This document shows, in pieces, positions 17,440 to 26,015 of a stretch of 64,000 nucleotides of DNA. The position numbers were made by a program, and so were the translations under genes. The stretch's first letter is position 1. Each line of letters starts with the position of its first letter. The DNA comes from an uncultured bacterium (GTDB lineage: Bacteria; Atribacterota; Atribacteria; Atribacterales; Caldatribacteriaceae), in NCBI GenBank assembly GCA_937139415.1, contig CAKZPS010000006.1, forward strand, positions 1 through 64,000, read 5' to 3'. The notes beneath the pieces are model-generated. The model saw only the letters and a list, made by a program, of their open reading frames with translations, did no database searches and was not told the origin of the DNA.

Positions 17440-18609
17440 GTGAAAAGGAGCGTTTTCATTTTCGGTGTAGTGTTTTGGGTGCTTTTTGTCCTTAGCGGAG
17501 TGGTTTTCGCTCAAGGATTAAAGCTCAAGGCGGGATTCATTTACGTAGGTCCAATTGGAGATTTAGGATGGAGTCATGCCCATGAAAAGGCACGGCAAAT
17601 TTTAGAAGAAACCTATCCTTGGCTTGACACCCTCTACGTGGAAGCAGTGCCCGAAGGAGAAGTAGAAGGGGTCATTGATCGGCTTATCAATCAGGAAAAA
17701 GTGGATATCGTGGTGACCACAAGCTTCGGATTCATGGATGGGACCTTCAATGCGGCACAAAAATACCCCGACAAGATTTTCTTCCACTGTTCCGGTTTTA
17801 AGCGTGCTCCTAATATGGCTACCTTTATGGCCGATTTCCATCAGATTTACTATTTGAATGGTCTTATGGCTGGAGCACTGACCAAATCGGGTAAAATCGG
17901 TTACGTGGGTACCTTCCCCATTCCCGAGCTCAAACGGCACATTAACGCTTTTACCTTAGGAGTGCGTCGTGTCAATCCCCGGGCGGAAGTTCATGTGCGG
18001 TGGCTGCAAACAGCATGGTATGACCCTCAGGGGGCCAAGGAAGCCTCAGAGGCTCTCATTTCCGAGGGTATCGATGTTCTTGCCTTTACCGAGGACTCGG
18101 CAACCGTTGTTCAGGTAGCAGGCGAAAAGGGCTTGCCCAGTTTCGGTCACTATTCTCCCATGCTCTCTTTTGCTCCCCAGACCTTAGTCTCGGGACAATT
18201 GGTGCACTGGGAAGCGATTTACCTCGATTTCTTTGCCAAGGTGTATGCCGGATTATACAATAACACCAATTTGGAGAAGGTTGATTACTGGTGGCTCCTT
18301 GGAGATGGAGCGGTAGAGTTGGGGGCCGATTTTGGGGTACCGATCAATCCAGCCTTTGAAGAGGCGCTGAAAGGGTACGTGGTCGATGACCCGGTGTACG
18401 GAAAAATCAGTGTGTATGATTTGGTGTTGACCGTAGAAAAGGCTATGGCCGACCCAGAATATGCTTTTAGCCCCTTTGCTGGACCGATTAAGGATCGTAA
18501 GGGAGTCGTTCGTGTCCCGCAGGGAGTTCGCCTACCCCTTCAAGACCTCATCACCATGGAGTGGGCGGTGGAAGGAGTGAGTGGACCCTGGCCTGGTGAA
18601 CCAGAATGA
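17440..18609 (+). CDS. BMP-family ABC transporter substrate-binding protein
   Basis: A secreted receptor of the basic membrane protein family (PnrA/Med type), known to bind purine nucleosides and related ligands. GTG 17440 is preferred over earlier frames because GGGGGTGA precedes it by about five bases. Residues 1-24 are a signal peptide ending VFA, without a lipobox cysteine. Family motifs include GFIYVGPIGDLGWSHAHEKA, TTSFGFMDG and IGYVGTFPIPE. It is 389 residues. It stands apart from other transporter genes but would fit the ATPase-permease set at 7600-11196, about 6 kb upstream. A strong stem-loop follows its stop. Confidence 0.9.
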   Translation: MKRSVFIFGVVFWVLFVLSGVVFAQGLKLKAGFIYVGPIGDLGWSHAHEKARQILEETYPWLDTLYVEAVPEGEVEGVIDRLINQEKVDIVVTTSFGFMDGTFNAAQKYPDKIFFHCSGFKRAPNMATFMADFHQIYYLNGLMAGALTKSGKIGYVGTFPIPELKRHINAFTLGVRRVNPRAEVHVRWLQTAWYDPQGAKEASEALISEGIDVLAFTEDSATVVQVAGEKGLPSFGHYSPMLSFAPQTLVSGQLVHWEAIYLDFFAKVYAGLYNNTNLEKVDYWWLLGDGAVELGADFGVPINPAFEEALKGYVVDDPVYGKISVYDLVLTVEKAMADPEYAFSPFAGPIKDRKGVVRVPQGVRLPLQDLITMEWAVEGVSGPWPGEPE

Positions 18610-18617
18610 TGTTTATC

Positions 18618-18655
18618 CTTTCCGGAGAGGGTGTTTGAGAACCCTCTCCGGAAAG
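18618..18655 (+). terminator. 15-bp stem-loop after the BMP binding-protein gene
   Basis: Arm CTTTCCGGAGAGGGT (18618-18632) pairs perfectly with 18641-18655 around an 8-nt loop. No U-run follows, and the next gene starts 18 bases later. It resembles the hairpin after the other binding-protein gene (3645-3667) and may protect the upstream message or act as a leaky terminator. Confidence 0.6.
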
Positions 18656-18672
18656 CTGAGGAAGGTGAAGAT

Positions 18673-19161
18673 ATGTTTGAAGAATATTGGCGTGCTTTAC
18701 AGGAAGTATTTCGCGAAGACCCGAAGATGCTCACTCATACCGAAAGGGTACTCAATCATGCCGAAACAATTGCCGAGAGCATGGGTCTCACTGGAAACCT
18801 ACGGAGGATTGTTCAGCTTGCGGCCCTTCTTCATGATGTAGGGATTGTCGAGGCCTTCAAAAAGCACGGGTCGCGAGAGGGTCGTTATCAGCACATCGAA
18901 GGTCCACCGATTGCGCGAAGAATCATGGAAGAGCAGAGAGAAGACCAAGAGGTGATCGAGCGAGTCGTTTTTCTCGTAGGGCATCACCATGATTTTTCCT
19001 CAGTTGATGGTCTTGATTTTCAAATTTTGATCGAGGCTGATATGCTGGTAAATTTGGCCGAGGAGAACATGCCCCACGATACCTTAGCCTCATTTATTGA
19101 GTCTTTTTTCCAAACTCCCAAGGGAAGAGAACTGGCTCGCCATATCTATTTGCCAGCTTGA
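18673..19161 (+). CDS. HD-domain phosphohydrolase
   Basis: A soluble 162-residue protein of the HD superfamily of metal-dependent phosphohydrolases. The metal ligands follow the usual order: a first His in THTERVLNHA, HD at 54-55 (LLHDVG), then QHIEGP, GHHHD and an Asp in LIEADMLVNL. ATG 18673 has AAGGTGA five bases ahead; a longer frame from GTG 18631 would read through the stem-loop and is unlikely. Small HD proteins hydrolyse nucleotides or act in uridine and nucleoside clean-up, but the substrate is not evident. Confidence 0.85.
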   Translation: MFEEYWRALQEVFREDPKMLTHTERVLNHAETIAESMGLTGNLRRIVQLAALLHDVGIVEAFKKHGSREGRYQHIEGPPIARRIMEEQREDQEVIERVVFLVGHHHDFSSVDGLDFQILIEADMLVNLAEENMPHDTLASFIESFFQTPKGRELARHIYLPA

Positions 19162-19298
19162 TGAGGGGGAGTCGATTCTCAGGGTAACTCACGTTCCGAT
19201 CTCTGAGCGCTTCGAGAATTTTTCCGTTCGATTATGTAGGAGTACCGTACCAAGGGAAAATAGGGGAAGTACTGGGATAGAGGGCAGGGGTAAAAATA

Positions 19299-19315
19299 TG
19301 GCACGTTTTTTTATC
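19299..19315 (+). promoter_or_regulatory. TGGCA-N5-TTTTATC element ahead of the lipoprotein/cheA block
   Basis: TGGCACGTTTTTTTATC shares both ends and exact length with elements at 25543-25559 (before flgB) and 43094-43110 (before flhB). The left half matches the sigma54 -24 box (TGGCAC). The right half lies where the -12 GC should be, but reads TTTAT. It ends 29 bases before the lipoprotein ATG. A variant sigma54 promoter is my inference. Confidence 0.4.
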
Positions 19316-19344
19316 CGAGAAGGATTAAAAAAGTAGGGAATGGG

Positions 19345-19698
19345 ATGCCTATGAAACGGTGGCGATTGGAAATCATCGTGTTGATCTGCGTTTTCCTCGT
19401 GAGTGGTTGTGGTGTCCGTTGGCAGATCAAAGATACTTGGTTCATCGTGTATGAGGTTTCTTCCCAAGGGGCGGTTTTGCCCTTGGCAGGGGCGTTAGTC
19501 TCGGTAGCCGGTGAGAATTATACCGGGACGAGGTATACCGATAGTGAAGGGAAAGCATTTTTCCAAATTCCTCCGGGAACCTACTCGGTTCAGGTGGGGA
19601 AAAGTGGCTATAACACGGTAACCGATACGATCACCATCTTCACCCTGGAACTCACCTCGGGGAGGTATGTCTATGAACTCGTTCCCCAAGGGAATTAG
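19345..19698 (+). CDS. Lipoprotein with a carboxypeptidase-regulatory-like (CnaB-type) fold
   Basis: A 117-residue lipoprotein with lipobox VSGC (Cys22). The mature part has one beta-sandwich repeat of the carboxypeptidase regulatory-like type: LAGALVSVAGENYTGTRYTD, then GKAFFQIPPGTYSVQVGKSGY. These modules are structural and often occur on surface proteins. The gene overlaps the next lipoprotein gene, which has two such modules, so the pair probably arose by duplication. Both precede cheA on the same strand, but a role in motility is not shown. Confidence 0.75.
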   Translation: MPMKRWRLEIIVLICVFLVSGCGVRWQIKDTWFIVYEVSSQGAVLPLAGALVSVAGENYTGTRYTDSEGKAFFQIPPGTYSVQVGKSGYNTVTDTITIFTLELTSGRYVYELVPQGN

Positions 19699-20284
19699 AC
19701 TGGTGTCTCTGGGTATTGCCTTTATTTTCCCTTTACTGGGTGGGTGTTTCTTTGGGAACATGCCTCATTTGCCAGTGGCTTCTCCCACCGTAAATTTAGT
19801 GGGCAAGGTCATTGATGCCGTGACCGGAGAAGGTGTCTCCGGAGCACAGATCGTGGTGCAGGACTACCCTCTCAAGGCGGATCTTTCGGCTTCGGATGGG
19901 TCCTTTTTCATTGCCAAAGTCCCGGTGGGGCGACAAGTTCTGCTCGTAACCTCAGCGGGATATGCTTCCCAGAGTGAAGTTGTCAATATTCCTCCACAAG
20001 GTACCTTTGAGATAACGATCGAGCTTTCACCTTTTTTAGGGAAACTGGTGGGTTTCGTATGGGATGAAGAGGAAAATCCCGTCTCCGGAGCGACGGTAAC
20101 GGTGGATGGAAAGTATACCACGATCACCCAAGCAAGTGGAGAATTTTCTTTAGCCAATCTGCCGGTAGGGACCTCTATTCTTACGGTGGAGAAGACCGGT
20201 TTCGTTCCTCATTCTGAGGACGTAGATATAGAAGCTTCTTCGATTACCGTGGTCAAAGTGGTTTTGCAAAAGCCAGCACCGTAA
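19673..20284 (+). CDS. Lipoprotein with two carboxypeptidase-regulatory-like modules
   Basis: A 203-residue lipoprotein with lipobox LGGC (Cys25). Two tandem beta-sandwich modules follow: VNLVGKVIDAVTGEGVSGAQ and GKLVGFVWDEEENPVSGATV, each ending in a PVGxxxLxVxxxGY/F turn. ATG 19673 is chosen because GGGGAGG lies about seven bases ahead; it overlaps the end of the preceding lipoprotein gene by 26 bases. It is probably an envelope-anchored structural or ligand-binding protein. Its specific role is unknown. Confidence 0.75.
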   Translation: MNSFPKGIRLVSLGIAFIFPLLGGCFFGNMPHLPVASPTVNLVGKVIDAVTGEGVSGAQIVVQDYPLKADLSASDGSFFIAKVPVGRQVLLVTSAGYASQSEVVNIPPQGTFEITIELSPFLGKLVGFVWDEEENPVSGATVTVDGKYTTITQASGEFSLANLPVGTSILTVEKTGFVPHSEDVDIEASSITVVKVVLQKPAP

Positions 20285-20294
20285 GTGTTACAAT
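20264..20294 (+). promoter_or_regulatory. Weak promoter candidate before cheA
   Basis: TTGCAA (20264-20269) and TACAAT (20289-20294) are 19 bp apart, a little wide for sigma70. It overlaps the end of the lipoprotein gene and could give cheA extra transcription. Confidence 0.3.
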
Positions 20295-20319
20295 AAGAAG
20301 AGAAAAAACGGGGAGGATG

Positions 20320-22365
20320 ATGAGGGTGGTAGAAGGTTTTGACCTCAATCGCTATGTGGGTGTGTTCTTGGAAGAGGTTGAAGAACACATTGAGAATTTA
20401 GAAGAAAATTTAGTTCAATTAGAAAGAGATCCCGATAATAAAGATTTGGTACAATCCATTTTTCGCTCTTTTCATACCATTAAGGGTTCTTCGAGTTCCA
20501 TGGGATTCCGGAAGATGATGGAATTATCCCACCTCATGGAGAATCTCCTTGACGGGGTCCGAAGTGGGAGTATTGTGGTTACCCCCTCTTTGGTAGACAC
20601 CTTGCTTCGAGGGGTGGACCTTTTGAAGAACATGAAAGACGTGATCGCCTTAGAGGGGAAAGAGCCGGAAATTGATACCCAGAGTATCATGGAAAATTTG
20701 AAGCTTTTCTTGCAACGTACCGAAAGCGCTCCTTCTCCTCAGTCCTCGCAGGAGATGCCGAGCGAGGAGCAATCGCAAGAGGTAAAAGCGTCCGTATTCT
20801 ATGGTACGTATTTAGTCACCGTCTATTTAACCTTAGAATGTTCCATGAAAGGCGTGCGTTCTTACCTTGTGATTAATCGTTTGCAAGAAAACGGTGTGGA
20901 AGTCATTGCCACGATCCCTCCCCTTTCTGATTTAGAGAGTGAGCGTTTTGGACAGAGCTTTGAAGTTATCGTCCGAACCTCGTTGGGTGAGGAAGAGCTC
21001 AAAAAGATGGTGGAATCTGTTGCCGAAGTGGAACGGGCAGAGATTAGAATCCAGGAGAAAGAAGTCGAAGAGGAGAAGGAGGAGAAGGGAGAAGAACGTG
21101 AGAGTACCATTTCGTCAGTATCGGAAACTCAAGAGGCGAAGAAAACTGCAAAGGGCTTGAAAAAGACTGTTCGTGTCGATGTAGAGCGATTGGATGCTCT
21201 TCTCAATCTGGTAGGGGAATTAGTCATCGATCGGGCGCGGTTGGGAGATATCATTCAACGGTTGCGTGACTGTAAGGAACTCTCTTACTTTCGCGATCTC
21301 CTCACCGACACCAATACCCACATTGGACGGATCATTAACGAGCTGCAGATGGAAATCATGAAAGCCCGTATGCTCCCCTTAGCAGAAGTATTCAATCGCT
21401 TTCCCCGCATGGTCCGAGATATCGCCCGGAATTCCGGTAAAGAAGTCGATTTCGTCATTCAGGGTGAAGAAACCGAGTTAGACCGTTCGCTCTTAGAAGA
21501 AATTACCGACCCCTTGATTCACCTGTTGCGAAATGCCGTAGATCATGGCATTGAAAGTAGAGAAGAGCGTATTGCTCAGGGAAAATCTCCCCGGGGTCGA
21601 GTGCTGTTGCGGGCTTATCAGGAGGAAAACTCGGTGGTCATCATGGTTCAGGACGATGGGCGGGGTCTCGATATCGAGAAAATAAAAAACAAAGCCTTGC
21701 GTTTGGGTCTCATCTCGCAAGAGGAATTGGAGAAGATGACCGAACGGGAAATCATGGAGTTCATTTTCTACCCCGGCTTTTCCACCAATGAAGCGGTAAC
21801 GGATGTATCGGGCCGGGGGGTAGGCATGGATGTAGTCAGGAGAAATATGGAGCGGGTTAACGGACAAGTGCGGATCGAGAGCGAGCGTGGTAAGGGAACC
21901 ACCTTTTATCTCCGACTCCCCTTGACTCTGGCCATTATTCGGGCACTGCTTGTCAAGGTGAACGAAGGGATTTATTCTATACCTCTTGCCGATGTAGTTG
22001 AGATTGAAAAGGTGAAGAGCGAGAATACTTATTGGGTGAATAAAACCCTTACCGCTCTTTTCCGAGGCAAGGTATTAACGCTCTTGCGGTTACAGGATTT
22101 ACTGCAATCGAAAAAGGCGGAATACTTTGAAGGGGAAACCGTCCCGGAAACTCTCTATACCGTGGTGGTCAATGCCGCCCGAACTATGGCAGGATTGGTG
22201 GTGGATGAAATTATTGGTGAGCAAGAGATCGTAATTAAGTCTTTGGGTTCTTACATCGGTGATGTGCGTGGCTTGAGTGGAGCAACCATTTTAGGCGATG
22301 GGCGAGTGTCGTTGATCGTTGATGTACCGAGTTTACTCTGGAAAAATTTTCAAATGGGGGGTTAA
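20320..22365 (+). CDS. cheA: Chemotaxis histidine kinase CheA
   Basis: The cytoplasmic kinase that relays receptor signals to CheY and CheB. Domain order is complete: HPt with phospho-His in FRSFHTIKGSS (His52), a P2-like CheY-docking domain at roughly 160-245, a charged Glu/Lys linker, the P3 dimerisation helix (RLDALLNLVGELVIDRARL), P4 ATPase with HLLRNAVDHGIE and GRGVGMDVV, and a C-terminal CheW-like P5 domain. GGGGAGG stands just ahead of tandem ATG codons, and I use the second. cheY follows closely. No cheW is present in the window, so coupling to receptors needs a copy elsewhere. Confidence 0.97.
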   Translation: MRVVEGFDLNRYVGVFLEEVEEHIENLEENLVQLERDPDNKDLVQSIFRSFHTIKGSSSSMGFRKMMELSHLMENLLDGVRSGSIVVTPSLVDTLLRGVDLLKNMKDVIALEGKEPEIDTQSIMENLKLFLQRTESAPSPQSSQEMPSEEQSQEVKASVFYGTYLVTVYLTLECSMKGVRSYLVINRLQENGVEVIATIPPLSDLESERFGQSFEVIVRTSLGEEELKKMVESVAEVERAEIRIQEKEVEEEKEEKGEERESTISSVSETQEAKKTAKGLKKTVRVDVERLDALLNLVGELVIDRARLGDIIQRLRDCKELSYFRDLLTDTNTHIGRIINELQMEIMKARMLPLAEVFNRFPRMVRDIARNSGKEVDFVIQGEETELDRSLLEEITDPLIHLLRNAVDHGIESREERIAQGKSPRGRVLLRAYQEENSVVIMVQDDGRGLDIEKIKNKALRLGLISQEELEKMTEREIMEFIFYPGFSTNEAVTDVSGRGVGMDVVRRNMERVNGQVRIESERGKGTTFYLRLPLTLAIIRALLVKVNEGIYSIPLADVVEIEKVKSENTYWVNKTLTALFRGKVLTLLRLQDLLQSKKAEYFEGETVPETLYTVVVNAARTMAGLVVDEIIGEQEIVIKSLGSYIGDVRGLSGATILGDGRVSLIVDVPSLLWKNFQMGG

Positions 22366-22371
22366 TGGATC

Positions 22372-22737
22372 ATGCCGGGCCGAATTATGATCGTTGACGA
22401 TGCTGCTTTTATGCGCATGATGCTCAAAGATATTTTGGTCAAAAATGGGTATGAAGTAGTTGCCGAAGCATCCAATGGAAAAGAGGCGGTATTAAAGTAC
22501 GAGGAAACCAAACCGGATCTCGTTACCATGGATATTACCATGCCGGAAATGGATGGAATTTCGGCGGTGAAAGAGATTCGCAAGAAAGACCCCCAAGCGC
22601 GCATTGTTATGTGTAGCGCTATGGGTCAACAGGCGATGGTCGTAGATGCCATTCAAGCAGGAGCACGCGACTTCATCGTTAAGCCTTTTAAGCCAGATCG
22701 GGTGATTGAAGCGGTAAAAAAGGTCTTAGGTAATTGA
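22372..22737 (+). CDS. cheY: Chemotaxis response regulator CheY
   Basis: A single-domain receiver of 121 residues that carries the phosphoryl signal from CheA to the flagellar switch (FliM and FliY, both encoded here). Active-site residues are present: Asp9 and Asp10, phospho-acceptor Asp54 in TMDITMPEMDG, Ser82, and Lys104 in IVKPFKP. It starts seven bases after the cheA stop and is surely co-transcribed. Confidence 0.95.
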   Translation: MPGRIMIVDDAAFMRMMLKDILVKNGYEVVAEASNGKEAVLKYEETKPDLVTMDITMPEMDGISAVKEIRKKDPQARIVMCSAMGQQAMVVDAIQAGARDFIVKPFKPDRVIEAVKKVLGN

Positions 22738-22747
22738 CAAGGGTGTG

Positions 22748-24193
22748 ATGAAGGTTTTTGAAGACCTTACCCCCTTTTTGAAAGTATTACGCCGTCGCTG
22801 GCAATTACCCTGCTTGGCTCTTTGGCGGAAGGGCGAAAAAAGATTCTGCTATAGTGGTTTTTCTCCTTTGAAAAAAGAGCTCGAGGGGCATCTCGAGAGC
22901 AATTCCCTCTTGGGGAATAAGATCTCGTATTTCAAAACTCGTCGAGGGAGATCGATGGTCGTGAGTTGGGAAGAACTTGACGACGAGTATTATCTCCTGT
23001 GGGGGAGATGGGATGGAGAAAATGAACCTGTGGAGAAACTGAACGTATCTTCTCTCAGTCATGAGGTGAAGTCTTTCTTGAAATGGCAAGCCTTTTCCAT
23101 TTCCTCTTTTATCGATCAGTTTCCCTTGGGGTTGGTCGTTGCATCATTAGAGAGCGGAAAAATTCTTCACTGGAATCCACCCATGGAATTAATGACTGGG
23201 TGGTCGGCGCAGGAAGTGAAAGGGAAAGCTCTGCGGGATTTTTTCGATTTTTCTCCCCAAGAGGTGGAAGAAATTCGGCAAAACCTCCTTTTCGGCGAAA
23301 CGCTCTTTTTGCGGAACTTTCGCATCATCAATCGGTTCTCGGAAGAGCGGTTGCTCAATTTTCATTTCTTCCCATGGCGCCAAGAGAAGATCATTCGCAC
23401 CGTAGCCATCGTCCAAGATGTGACCGAAAAGGCGCGCTGGGGGGAAAGTGTACGACAGATGGAGAAGCTTTCCAGTATCGGTCGATTTATCTCGAGTGTT
23501 GCTCACGAGATTAATAACCCCCTGGCAGTTATTTACGGGTATACCCAGATGCTCCTTCCCCGCTTGGCAAAGAGTAACTCCTGTGAGACCTGCAAAGTGG
23601 TAGAGAAGGGTTTGGAAAAGATTGAAAAAGAAGCAGAACACTGTGGAAAAATTATCCAGTACATGGTGGACTTTTCTCGTCCTATGGTATTGCAAAAAGA
23701 GCGTGTGAATCTTAATACCCTCATTGAGGAGAGTCTTGCCTTGGTGGACTTTTACCTCGATGAGCAGAGGAAAGTAGAACTTTCCCTTGAGGAAAACTTG
23801 CCTCTCGTGGTGGTTGATGCCACCCGGATCAAGCAGGTGTTTATCAATTTGGCAAAGAATGCCTTTGAGGCGATGGAAGGAGGAGGAACTCTTTCTATTA
23901 CCACCCGCTTTCAGTTGTTGACTCCTCGTTTGGGGGAAGAAGGAGGGAGAACGAAAGGGAAGACGCCTTTTGTAGAAATTATTTTTGCCGATACCGGTAA
24001 GGGTATACCTCCTGAGAAGCTGAATCGAATTTTTGAACCCTTTTTTTCCACCAAATTTAAAGGGGCAGGGTTAGGCCTTTCTATTTCTTACGGTATTATC
24101 CGCGCCCATCGTGGATTTATCGAAGTAGACTCGGTGGAAGGAAAAGGGACCCAGTTCCGTGTCTTTCTTCCGGTGGAGGAGAGCAATGCTTAA
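22748..24193 (+). CDS. PAS-domain sensor histidine kinase, NtrB/AtoS type
   Basis: A soluble sensor kinase of 481 residues with no membrane segment. An N-terminal region without a clear family comes first, then a PAS domain at roughly 120-235 (LGLVVASLESGKILHWNPPME), HisKA with phospho-His253 in VAHEINNPLAVIYGY, and an ATPase domain (LAKNAFEAMEGGG, DTGKGIPPE, GAGLGLSIS). The next gene, rpoN, overlaps its end. In other flagellar systems such a kinase (FleS/FlgS type) works with a sigma54 activator to time hook genes. No NtrC-like partner is present in the window. Confidence 0.9.
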   Translation: MKVFEDLTPFLKVLRRRWQLPCLALWRKGEKRFCYSGFSPLKKELEGHLESNSLLGNKISYFKTRRGRSMVVSWEELDDEYYLLWGRWDGENEPVEKLNVSSLSHEVKSFLKWQAFSISSFIDQFPLGLVVASLESGKILHWNPPMELMTGWSAQEVKGKALRDFFDFSPQEVEEIRQNLLFGETLFLRNFRIINRFSEERLLNFHFFPWRQEKIIRTVAIVQDVTEKARWGESVRQMEKLSSIGRFISSVAHEINNPLAVIYGYTQMLLPRLAKSNSCETCKVVEKGLEKIEKEAEHCGKIIQYMVDFSRPMVLQKERVNLNTLIEESLALVDFYLDEQRKVELSLEENLPLVVVDATRIKQVFINLAKNAFEAMEGGGTLSITTRFQLLTPRLGEEGGRTKGKTPFVEIIFADTGKGIPPEKLNRIFEPFFSTKFKGAGLGLSISYGIIRAHRGFIEVDSVEGKGTQFRVFLPVEESNA

Positions 24194-25514
24194 ACCCCAA
24201 TTGCGCCTCCATCTTACCCAACGTCAAAGAATGGTACCCAAAATGATCGTTGCCAGCGAACTCATGATGATGAATGTAGCGCAGCTTGAGGAGCGGTTGG
24301 AGCGATTGATAGAAGAAAATCCTTTGGTTGAAATCCAGGAAAATACTCGCTGTTATGGTTGTGGAGAAGTTATCGTTGTATATCTGGAACGGTGTCCCCG
24401 TTGTGGTCGGTTACTTCATCCTCAAGAGGTACAGGAATTTGCCTGGGAAGAAATGGCCTTTCTCGGAAAGAAGCGGAATTGGAGAGAAATTCTCGAGGAG
24501 GAAGTAGAAACCTTTGTCGAACTCACCGAAGAAGAAGAGAAAGTTTTCCGTCTCCTCTTGATGCATCTTGATAACTCGGGTTTTTTGAAGGTGAGCACAA
24601 AGCGACTTGCCTTTTCCCTCCAGCTTGAAGAAGACAAACTTCTCGTGGTGATTGAGCGATTACGCCAAGCCGGTTTTACAGGTTTTGCCGCTTCGGATGC
24701 CTTGGAATTCTTAATTATCCAGGCCCTACAATTGGGTCTCCTCCAGGGAGACCTTGAAGTATTGCGACGGGAAATCGTGAACCAACCAGAAAAATTTGAG
24801 AAAATTCTCGCTCCTCATCGTGACCAACTCTTTTTTTCTCCTGCTCAGCTCTTTGAAAGTACGCTCTTGGGGCAGGAGAGGGGAGAGTTACCAGAAGAAA
24901 ATTCGGTCGTGCCCGATGCAGAAATCGTAGAGGTCACGAAAAGTGATTTTGAGGTAGTGCTTTACACCCCTTCTTCATTGAATTTGAATCTCAATGAGGA
25001 GGTTTTGAGTATCTATTATGCCCAGAGAAAGAAAATGCCGGCCAAGGAACTCTCCTTTTGGCAAGAAAAAATTCAGGAAGCTAAAGAGGTGATTTCTTGC
25101 CTATCTTACCGCCATAAGCTCCTTTTACAAGTGTTAGAATACATCGTGATGCGGGAGAGCGATTTTCTCACCCATGGCGTTCGTCACTTTGTTCCTTTGC
25201 GGCAAAGAGATATTGCTGAAGCGTTGGGTATTAGTATTAGTGCCGTTTGTCAAATCTTGTGTAATAAGTACCTCCGTTTTCCCGACGGAGTGGTACGAAG
25301 TGTCAAATTCTTTTTCGATGCTTCCTATCCGGTCAAAGAAGCCATCCGAAAGATTATCGATACTGAGGATCCTCGACATCCGCTTTCCGATCGAGAGATT
25401 GTTGCCGAGCTCCAAAAATACGGTTTTCCCATTGCCCGTCGAACCTGCGCTCTCTATCGTGAAGAGCTCGGTATTTTGCCCTCCCACCTTCGCAGAAAAT
25501 TTGTGTCACGATAG
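24186..25514 (+). CDS. rpoN: RNA polymerase sigma-54 factor with an inserted zinc ribbon
   Basis: Sigma54, which directs polymerase to -24/-12 promoters opened by AAA+ activators. ATG 24186 overlaps the kinase gene and has GGAGGAG ahead. Region I is recognisable but low in Gln (LKPQLRLHLTQRQRM to EENPLVEI). Directly after it, at 56-73, stands CYGCG...CPRCG, a CxxC-x10-CxxC pattern that looks like a zinc ribbon and is not part of typical RpoN. The core-binding region, helix-turn-helix (RDIAEALGISISAVCQ) and RpoN box ARRTCALYRE (417-426; consensus ARRTVAKYRE) follow. Its place just ahead of flgB suggests control of flagellar genes. Confidence 0.92.
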   Translation: MLKPQLRLHLTQRQRMVPKMIVASELMMMNVAQLEERLERLIEENPLVEIQENTRCYGCGEVIVVYLERCPRCGRLLHPQEVQEFAWEEMAFLGKKRNWREILEEEVETFVELTEEEEKVFRLLLMHLDNSGFLKVSTKRLAFSLQLEEDKLLVVIERLRQAGFTGFAASDALEFLIIQALQLGLLQGDLEVLRREIVNQPEKFEKILAPHRDQLFFSPAQLFESTLLGQERGELPEENSVVPDAEIVEVTKSDFEVVLYTPSSLNLNLNEEVLSIYYAQRKKMPAKELSFWQEKIQEAKEVISCLSYRHKLLLQVLEYIVMRESDFLTHGVRHFVPLRQRDIAEALGISISAVCQILCNKYLRFPDGVVRSVKFFFDASYPVKEAIRKIIDTEDPRHPLSDREIVAELQKYGFPIARRTCALYREELGILPSHLRRKFVSR

Positions 25515-25542
25515 AGAAAAGAATCTTTTTTCTTCCCCCTTT

Positions 25543-25559
25543 TGGCAAAATATTTTATC
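25543..25559 (+). promoter_or_regulatory. TGGCA-N5-TTTTATC element ahead of flgB
   Basis: TGGCAAAATATTTTATC lies 40 bases before the flgB ATG. It matches the elements at 19299-19315 and 43094-43110 in length and at both ends. No sigma70 or sigma28 match is apparent in the same gap, so it is the best promoter candidate for the main flagellar block. Confidence 0.45.
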
Positions 25560-25598
25560 CTCACAAAGAGGAACATTCTTATCTTGAGGAGGTATGGC

Positions 25599-26015
25599 AT
25601 GCGCGATATGTTCATACAGGACAGTACTCTCCGGATGCTGGGGCGTGGATTAGATCTTTCCATGGCGAGACAGAAACTCTTGGTCGATAACGTGGCCAAC
25701 GCTGAAACCCCTGAATACCGGCGCAAGGATATGGAATTCCTTTCCCTGTTACTTCAGGAGTACGAGAAGGAAGAACGGAAGGAACTCTCCTTGCAGAAGA
25801 CTCATAGTGAACATTTAACGGGAACGCAGGAGAGATGGGGAATGAAGGAGTTCTCTCAGGAGGAGAGTATCGTCGTTCGTCAAGATGGTTCGGGAGTGGA
25901 TATTGAACGGGAGATGACCATGGTTTTAGAGAACGCCTTGTATTATCAGGCATTAACCAGGATGGCATCGGGAAAATTGAATGGTCTCAGTATCGCCATC
26001 AGGGAGGTGAAATAA
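25599..26015 (+). CDS. flgB: Flagellar basal-body rod protein FlgB
   Basis: A proximal-rod subunit exported by the flagellar type III system to build the rod through the periplasm. The 138-residue product has the N-terminal rod motif LLVDNVANAETPEYRRKDMEF and the C-terminal helix common to axial proteins (LYYQALTRMASGKLNGLSIAI). ATG 25599 follows GAGGAGGT by five bases; earlier in-frame starts would run into the promoter region. It is first in the main flagellar operon, and the flgC start codon overlaps its stop. Confidence 0.93.
   Translation: MRDMFIQDSTLRMLGRGLDLSMARQKLLVDNVANAETPEYRRKDMEFLSLLLQEYEKEERKELSLQKTHSEHLTGTQERWGMKEFSQEESIVVRQDGSGVDIEREMTMVLENALYYQALTRMASGKLNGLSIAIREVK

Noticed and set aside
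18631-18672. Longer N-terminus for the HD-domain protein
   Set aside because: It would translate half of the 15-bp stem-loop; ATG 18673 has a proper ribosome site.
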